A DNA stretch of 64,000 bases, from assembly GCA_018266845.1 (NCBI GenBank), contig JAFDZO010000011.1, positions 1 through 64,000 on the forward strand, written 5' to 3'. The position numbers and the translations under genes are program-made. Position 1 is the first letter of the stretch. Each line of letters starts with the position of its first letter. The notes beneath the pieces are model-generated. The model was given only the letters and a program-made list of their open reading frames with translations, did not search any database and was not told the origin of the DNA. Shown piece by piece: positions 59,346 through 64,000 of the stretch. Source of the DNA: Bacteroidota bacterium (GTDB lineage: Bacteria > Bacteroidota > Ignavibacteria > Tepidaquicellales > Tepidaquicellaceae).

Positions 59346-61975
59346 TGAAAGAATTTTCACCTAAATATGATTTTAATAATGCCGAAGCTAAATGGCAGAA
59401 GGTGTGGGAAGACAACAAGCTATATGAAGCTAAAGTTGATAAGACTAAAAAGAAATACTCCGTTGTAATTCCTCCACCGAATATTACAGGTATTCTTCAC
59501 ATAGGACACATGCTGAATAATACATTGCAGGATATCTTCTGCCGATGGAAAAGAATGCAGGGGTATGAAGTATGCTGGGTGCCGGGAATTGACCATGCCG
59601 GAATTTCTACGCAGCATGTACTCGAAAGGGAGTTGACTTCTCAAGGGAAAACACGAGACGATATTGGCAGGGAAGCCTTTGTAAAGATGGGCTGGGAATG
59701 GAAAGAAAAATACGGCGGAATTATTCTGAAGCAATTGCGGAAGCTTGGCGTTTCTGTTGACTGGTCTAAAGAGCGTTTTACTCTCGATGAAGGGCTTAAC
59801 AAAGCCGTGCGTGAAGTGTTTGTTGACCTTTATAAAAAAGGGTTGATTTACAGAGGCAAAAGAATTGTTAACTGGGACCCGAAAGCTCAGACTGCTGTAA
59901 GTGATGATGAAATCGAATACAAAGAAAAAAGAGATAAGCTGTACTTTATCAAATATTATATTGCAGGTACAGATAAATTTGTTACAGTTGCAACAACTCG
60001 TCCCGAAACAATGTTCGGCGATACTGCCGTTGCAGTAAATCCTGAAGATGAGCGATATAAAAATCTAGGCGAAGTAAATGTTATACTTCCGCTGGCAGAT
60101 AAGGAAATCCCGTTAATCAGGGATTCTTATGTAGATAAGGAATTCGGTACAGGGGCGTTAAAAGTTACTCCTGCGCACGATATTAATGACTTTGAAATTG
60201 GGCAGAGGCATAATCTTGAGGCAATAAATGTTTTAAACAAAGATTCCACTTTAAATGAATACGGACTTGAGTTTAAGGGAATGGATATTTTTGTTGCGCG
60301 AAAAAAGATTGTTGCGAAGCTTCAGGAGCTTAATTTAATTGAAAAAATTGAAGAGCTTACTCATAATGTTTCTTATGCGTCAAAATCAGGCGCTGTAATA
60401 GAGCCGTATCTTTCTGACCAATGGTTTGTTTCCATGAAGCCGCTTGCAAAGCCTGCGTTAAAAGTTGTAAATGACGGACAGATAAAATTTCATCCTGAAC
60501 GATGGGTAAAAACGTACAATCACTGGATGGAAAATGTCCGCGACTGGTGTATTTCCCGTCAGCTTTGGTGGGGGCATCAGATACCAATCTGGTACCATAA
60601 TGAAACCGGCGAGATTTATTGCGAGACTGAGCCGCCGAAAGATTTAGAAAACTGGACACAGGACCCGGACGTGCTCGATACATGGTTCTCATCATGGCTG
60701 TGGCCCTTCTCTGTTTTCGGATGGGAAAATAACAAAGAAAAGGATGCTGCTAATGAGCAGCTGAACTATTTTTACCCAACAGATTTTCTTGGCACTGGCG
60801 CTGACATTATCTTCCTTTGGGTTGCAAGAATGATTATGGCAGGGCTTGAGTATATGGGAGAGATTCCGTTTAAGGATGTTTATTTTAACTCGATTGTCCG
60901 GGATGGGCAGGGAAGAAAGATGTCTAAGACATTGGGCAACTCTCCCGACCCGCTTGATGTAATTCAAAAATACGGAGCTGATTCGATGAGGTTTACGCTT
61001 ATCTATCTTGCTCCCCTTGGAAATGACGTATTATATGACGAAACAAATACAGAAATTGGAAGGAACTTCATTACAAAGCTATGGAATGCCGGAAGATTTA
61101 TTGCTATGAATAATGAAAAATATACCGACTCTCTTTCTGATGCTGAATACAAAGAAGATATTATAGATGAATGGATTACAAGCAGGTTAAACACTTCACT
61201 TAAATCTATAGAAGATAATCTTAAAGCATTCAGATTAAACGATTACTCAAAGCAAATTTATAATTTTGTTTGGAGTGATTTCTGTGACTGGTATATTGAA
61301 CTCATCAAAATAAAAGCGAATCATAAACCGGAAAATGCAAAGCAGATTTTTGAAAAAGGAAGAGAAAATTATTTAACGATATTGAAAATTCTTCACCCGA
61401 TTGCTCCGGTTGTAACTGAAGAACTATGGCATATTTTTAACGATATTGAAGATACGAATAGCATTTCATTTGAAGCCTTCCCTGAAATGAATGAGAGCAA
61501 GATAAATCTAAAAGTTGAAAATGAATTTGAATCTTTGCAGGAACTTGTTACAGGAATAAGAAATACTCGCGCGGAAAACAATATTTCAAACTCAAAGAAG
61601 TGTACTGTTTACATTAATAAGATTAACGATTCTATTACTGAGCTTAGCAGTGATATATTGAATTATATAAAGAACTTATGCAATCTTGATGAATTAAATT
61701 CTGCCGCAAAGCCGGAAGGGAACTATGCGTCTAAAATTCTTCCTGATTACGAAATCTATCTCTCGCTTGAGGGCTTAGTTGATAAAGCTAAACAGAAAGA
61801 GAAACTTGAAAAAGAACTTGAAAACCTTACGAAGTTTTATAGTACATTAGATAAGAAATTATCCAATGAAGGATTTTTAGCTAAAGCTGCTCCGCAGGTT
61901 ATAGAAACAGAAAAAGAAAAACAAAACAACGCTAAAGTACAGATTGAAAAAATAAAATCTATATTGAATTCATAA
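59345..61975 (+). CDS. valS: Valyl-tRNA synthetase
   Basis: 876 residues, normal bacterial length. Class I signatures: HIGH-type PNITGILHIGHMLNN at about residues 42-56 and KMSKS-type GRKMSKTLGNSPDPLD at about 520-535. The editing domain (ATTRPETMFGDTAVAVN) and anticodon-binding domain are present, as is the C-terminal coiled-coil arm (KAKQKEKLEKELENLTKFYS-like). Attaches valine to tRNA-Val. Starts at the ATG overlapping the ParA stop (TAATG). Confidence 0.98.
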   Translation: MKEFSPKYDFNNAEAKWQKVWEDNKLYEAKVDKTKKKYSVVIPPPNITGILHIGHMLNNTLQDIFCRWKRMQGYEVCWVPGIDHAGISTQHVLERELTSQGKTRDDIGREAFVKMGWEWKEKYGGIILKQLRKLGVSVDWSKERFTLDEGLNKAVREVFVDLYKKGLIYRGKRIVNWDPKAQTAVSDDEIEYKEKRDKLYFIKYYIAGTDKFVTVATTRPETMFGDTAVAVNPEDERYKNLGEVNVILPLADKEIPLIRDSYVDKEFGTGALKVTPAHDINDFEIGQRHNLEAINVLNKDSTLNEYGLEFKGMDIFVARKKIVAKLQELNLIEKIEELTHNVSYASKSGAVIEPYLSDQWFVSMKPLAKPALKVVNDGQIKFHPERWVKTYNHWMENVRDWCISRQLWWGHQIPIWYHNETGEIYCETEPPKDLENWTQDPDVLDTWFSSWLWPFSVFGWENNKEKDAANEQLNYFYPTDFLGTGADIIFLWVARMIMAGLEYMGEIPFKDVYFNSIVRDGQGRKMSKTLGNSPDPLDVIQKYGADSMRFTLIYLAPLGNDVLYDETNTEIGRNFITKLWNAGRFIAMNNEKYTDSLSDAEYKEDIIDEWITSRLNTSLKSIEDNLKAFRLNDYSKQIYNFVWSDFCDWYIELIKIKANHKPENAKQIFEKGRENYLTILKILHPIAPVVTEELWHIFNDIEDTNSISFEAFPEMNESKINLKVENEFESLQELVTGIRNTRAENNISNSKKCTVYINKINDSITELSSDILNYIKNLCNLDELNSAAKPEGNYASKILPDYEIYLSLEGLVDKAKQKEKLEKELENLTKFYSTLDKKLSNEGFLAKAAPQVIETEKEKQNNAKVQIEKIKSILNS

Positions 61976-61997
61976 TTTTTATTAAGTATTTTTAATT

Positions 61998-62291
61998 ATG
62001 ATAGATAAAGTTCAAATATTAGTTTATTCTCAATTAGATGGCTACACTTTTAGTTTGCTCCCATCAACAAGAAAACAAATTAAAAAAGAATTTCCTAATG
62101 CATTCCCAGCTAGTAATTTAAATATTTCATTTGATGATTATAATGATTTTAGAGTAAACAAAGGTAACTTAGAAGATCATATATACCCAATTATATTAGG
62201 TGTATCTGAGCAAGATTTAAAAACAAAATTTAAAGAAATAATCTTCATAGATCCGCGCACTAATAAAACCTTACATAAAGTTAAAAATTGA
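61998..62291 (+). CDS. Hypothetical protein upstream of a nuclease-like gene
   Basis: 97 residues, no signal peptide or membrane helix, with a moderately charged, mixed alpha/beta composition (VQILVYSQLDGYTFSLLPST at the start). Not recognised. Its stop overlaps the TTG start of the next gene (TTGA), so the two are translated together. Both are more AT-rich than valS and arginase on either side, which fits a small accessory module. Confidence 0.7.
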   Translation: MIDKVQILVYSQLDGYTFSLLPSTRKQIKKEFPNAFPASNLNISFDDYNDFRVNKGNLEDHIYPIILGVSEQDLKTKFKEIIFIDPRTNKTLHKVKN

Positions 62292-62755
62292 ATCACCTTT
62301 ATTTTGGAAAAGCAGGTCACCTTTTTGTAATGTCCGAGTTTTTATTGAGAGGATGGAATGTAGCTATTCCCGAAGTAGATATTGGCGACGATATTTTTGT
62401 TGTAAAAGATGACCAAGGAATTTTAAAAAAAGTACAGGTAAAGTCTTCTACTTTAAAATCTTATGGAAATGCTGTGAAGGCTGTTATCAATATTAAAAAA
62501 TCGCAAATTACCGCGACTAGTCAAGTATACTTTATCTTTCCTATTCGAAAGAATAATAAGTGGTTACCTCCTTTTATAATTCAAGGGCTGGACTTATACG
62601 AAATTATAAAAGATAATAACCGTAGATTTTTTTCAACCACTACTGAATCTGTAACATTAAATTTAATGTTTAAGCATAACAAATTCTATCTTTATAAGCA
62701 AAATTTCTCAAGATACAAGGAGAATTATAGAGATTTCCCCATTTTAACTCATTAA
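62288..62755 (+). CDS. PD-(D/E)XK nuclease-like protein
   Basis: 155 residues from a TTG. The N-terminal half fits a PD-(D/E)XK core of the GKAGxxxVMSEFLLRGW type: helix with Glu in MSEFLLRGWNVAIPE, acidic strand VDIGDDIFVVKDD, then KKVQVKSST giving the Q-x-K element. The usual Glu at the first helix (GE) reads GH here, so activity would rest on the remaining acidic residues and is uncertain. The family is of unknown role, with relatives in restriction, repair and mobile elements. Coupled to the 97-residue gene upstream. Confidence 0.7.
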   Translation: MNHLYFGKAGHLFVMSEFLLRGWNVAIPEVDIGDDIFVVKDDQGILKKVQVKSSTLKSYGNAVKAVINIKKSQITATSQVYFIFPIRKNNKWLPPFIIQGLDLYEIIKDNNRRFFSTTTESVTLNLMFKHNKFYLYKQNFSRYKENYRDFPILTH

Positions 62756-62767
62756 AGTTACTTACCC

Positions 62768-63712
62768 TTAATCCCACAACGTATTCTTACCCAAAGACGA
62801 GGCAATAAGCTCCGTTGCAAGCTCCGCTGTTTTATTCCTATGGTCTAAAATCGGATTTACTTCAAGTACTTCAAGCGAGTTCATGCTTCCGCTTGATGCA
62901 ATGGTTTCCATGATAAGCTGCGATTCACGATAGGTGAGTCCGCCCGGAACCGGTGTTCCGACACCCTCTGCATAATCAGGGTCAATGCCGTCCATATCGA
63001 AGCTGATATGAATATGGTCAACACGCGATTTAAAATCTTCGAGAACTTTTGTAAGTATATTATGAATACCAAGCTTATCTACATCAGTCATAGTATAAAC
63101 CGTCATCCCCAGCTTTTTAATTGTTTCAGCTTCCAATGCATCAACATCTCTTATACCAATCATTGCAACATTTTCAACCTTTATCTTCGGCTTAAATCCG
63201 CCGATACCGACTAATCTTTTATGACCTAATCCCAATGCAACAGCTAACGGCATTCCGTGAATATTGCCAGAAGGAGTAGTTTCGGGAGTGTTCATATCAG
63301 GGTGAGCATCTATCCAGATTACGCCGAGAGTTTTATTTCTCTTTTTGCAATATGAGGCTATCCCTGCAATACTTCCTATGGCTGTGGCATGGTCGCCGCC
63401 TAAAATAAGAGGGAAGTATTTTTTATTCATAATACCCTCAACTTTGCGGGCAAGAACTTTTGATGTTTTTACAATTTCCGATAAATATTTTAGTTTCGGG
63501 TCGCGGATTCTTTGAGTTTCCGAAATCTCGACATCAATATCTCCATAATCGGTTACTTTATAACCTAAGTCTTCAAGTTTTTTCTCAAGCCCGGCATATC
63601 TTAGGGCAGAAGGTCCCATATCTACTCCTCGTCTATCCGCGCCTAAATCCATAGGAAACCCTATCATTCCGATATTTCTGTTTATCTTTTTATTTCTTTT
63701 CTGGTTAATCAT
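62768..63712 (-). CDS. rocF: Arginase
   Basis: 314 residues of the ureohydrolase family. Hydrolyses arginine to ornithine and urea. The six manganese ligands are visible: GGDHATAIGS, WIDAHPDMNTPETT (Asp, His, Asp) and SFDMDGIDPDY (two Asp). NIHGMPLA and GLTYRE complete the set, and ASSLGKNTLWD ends the protein. Start ATG at 63712. It faces the PD-(D/E)XK gene convergently with a 12-bp gap. The spacer upstream holds the GTAACATT repeats and could regulate it. Confidence 0.95.
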   Translation of the reverse strand: MINQKRNKKINRNIGMIGFPMDLGADRRGVDMGPSALRYAGLEKKLEDLGYKVTDYGDIDVEISETQRIRDPKLKYLSEIVKTSKVLARKVEGIMNKKYFPLILGGDHATAIGSIAGIASYCKKRNKTLGVIWIDAHPDMNTPETTPSGNIHGMPLAVALGLGHKRLVGIGGFKPKIKVENVAMIGIRDVDALEAETIKKLGMTVYTMTDVDKLGIHNILTKVLEDFKSRVDHIHISFDMDGIDPDYAEGVGTPVPGGLTYRESQLIMETIASSGSMNSLEVLEVNPILDHRNKTAELATELIASSLGKNTLWD

Positions 63713-64000
63713 AAAATTAGAATTTTGTAAATATAAAAAAACAACGGCGCAAATTTGAGTGAGAAAATCATCCTAACTTCAGATTTCAAAAGTCAAATTT
63801 CAGATTTAAAGTAACATTATTGTAACATTCTGCAGCCTGTTTTAGTTGTCTAAAAAGTAACATTATTGTAACATTTCTATTTTTTGTATCAAAATTGACG
63901 GATTTTTGACGGGTTTTATACGGCAAACATTTTTTAAATAGTAACATTATTGTAACATTTTTATTAACAGGGTAACTCTTTATATAATAGACAAAAGGTA
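63713..64000. other. Spacer upstream of arginase, runs to window edge
   Basis: 288 bp without an ORF. Besides the GTAACATT copies, it shows TCAGATTTC / AAATTTCAGATTT direct repeats at about 63778-63810 and a GACGGATTTTTGACGGG pair at 63896-63913 (GACGG twice). A gene beyond 64000 may start here. Confidence 0.45.
63811..63959. repeat. Three copies of a GTAACATT-ATT-GTAACATT pair
   Basis: The 19-base phrase occurs at 63811-63829, 63857-63875 and 63941-63959, identical in each case. Each copy is itself a direct repeat of GTAACATT with an 11-base period, so the half-sites face the same side of the helix. The copies are 46 and 84 bases apart in the 5' spacer of arginase and of whatever lies beyond the window. 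It looks like a set of regulator-binding sites rather than a CRISPR array. Confidence 0.85.

Noticed and set aside
63811-63959. CRISPR array
   Set aside because: The 19-base units are too short and unevenly spaced (46 and 84 bp) and have internal direct repeats instead of palindromic ends.

Overview
The window reads as a chromosomal segment of an AT-rich member of the Bacteroidota/Chlorobiota group, most likely an Ignavibacteria-type organism. The main reason is eleven predicted secreted proteins ending in the type IX secretion (T9SS) C-terminal sorting domain of the QNYPNPFNP...SGxYFYKL...KKMxLVK form that is abundant in Ignavibacteria and relatives. Supporting signs are a PorV/PorQ family protein, a TonB-dependent receptor with a carboxypeptidase-regulatory domain, few strong Shine-Dalgarno sequences, many TTG/GTG starts and a CIRCE-controlled groES-groEL pair. 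No rRNA, tRNA, CRISPR array, transposase or prophage structural gene was recognised.

Layout. 1-5350: tail of a TIGR02757/DUF2400 gene, three uncharacterised minus-strand genes, a repeat-rich spacer, and groES-groEL with CIRCE. 5575-13176: a T9SS cargo region with a decayed cargo remnant, two look-alike cargo genes, a GH19-like lysozyme gene, a beta-helix cargo and another cargo. 13242-15989: VOC protein, ypdA and pyruvate kinase. 16427-21093: three more cargo genes (Omp28-like and two BNR/YCF48 beta-propeller types), each closed by a clear hairpin terminator. 21286-25673: minus-strand aquaporin, then a probable operon symporter-dinB-ftsX-bcp. 25908-45161: a long plus-strand surface/export region with a choice-of-anchor-V-like cargo, FN3 cargo, coiled-coil protein, sialidase-like cargo, OB-fold cargo, lipoprotein, TonB receptor, periplasmic beta-carbonic anhydrase, PorV-like protein, NHL lipoprotein, polytopic membrane protein and a secreted phospholipase-D-like protein.

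45162-45999 is a non-coding spacer with 2.2 copies of an exact-period 179-bp tandem repeat rich in hairpins, plus a dispersed-type palindrome. 46000-54377 is a tightly packed plus-strand housekeeping run (PASTA protein, rpe, nnr, vanZ, an isolated nuoN, a VWA protein, DUF1207, beta-propeller, ssb). 54512-61975 is a second run (CNNM/CorC-like, MlaE-like permease, pyrC, FAH family, ParA, valS). 61998-62755 is an AT-rich two-gene module with a PD-(D/E)XK-like protein. A minus-strand arginase and a 3' spacer with three copies of a GTAACATT direct-repeat pair close the window.

How it fits together. The cargo genes would be made with Sec signal peptides, folded in the periplasm and exported by a T9SS encoded elsewhere. 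Only cargo and one PorV/PorQ-type protein are present here. The block 26945-40954, with cargo, receptor, PorV-like protein, lipoproteins and carbonic anhydrase nearly head to tail, is the best candidate for a poorly described surface system. Its function cannot be read from sequence alone.
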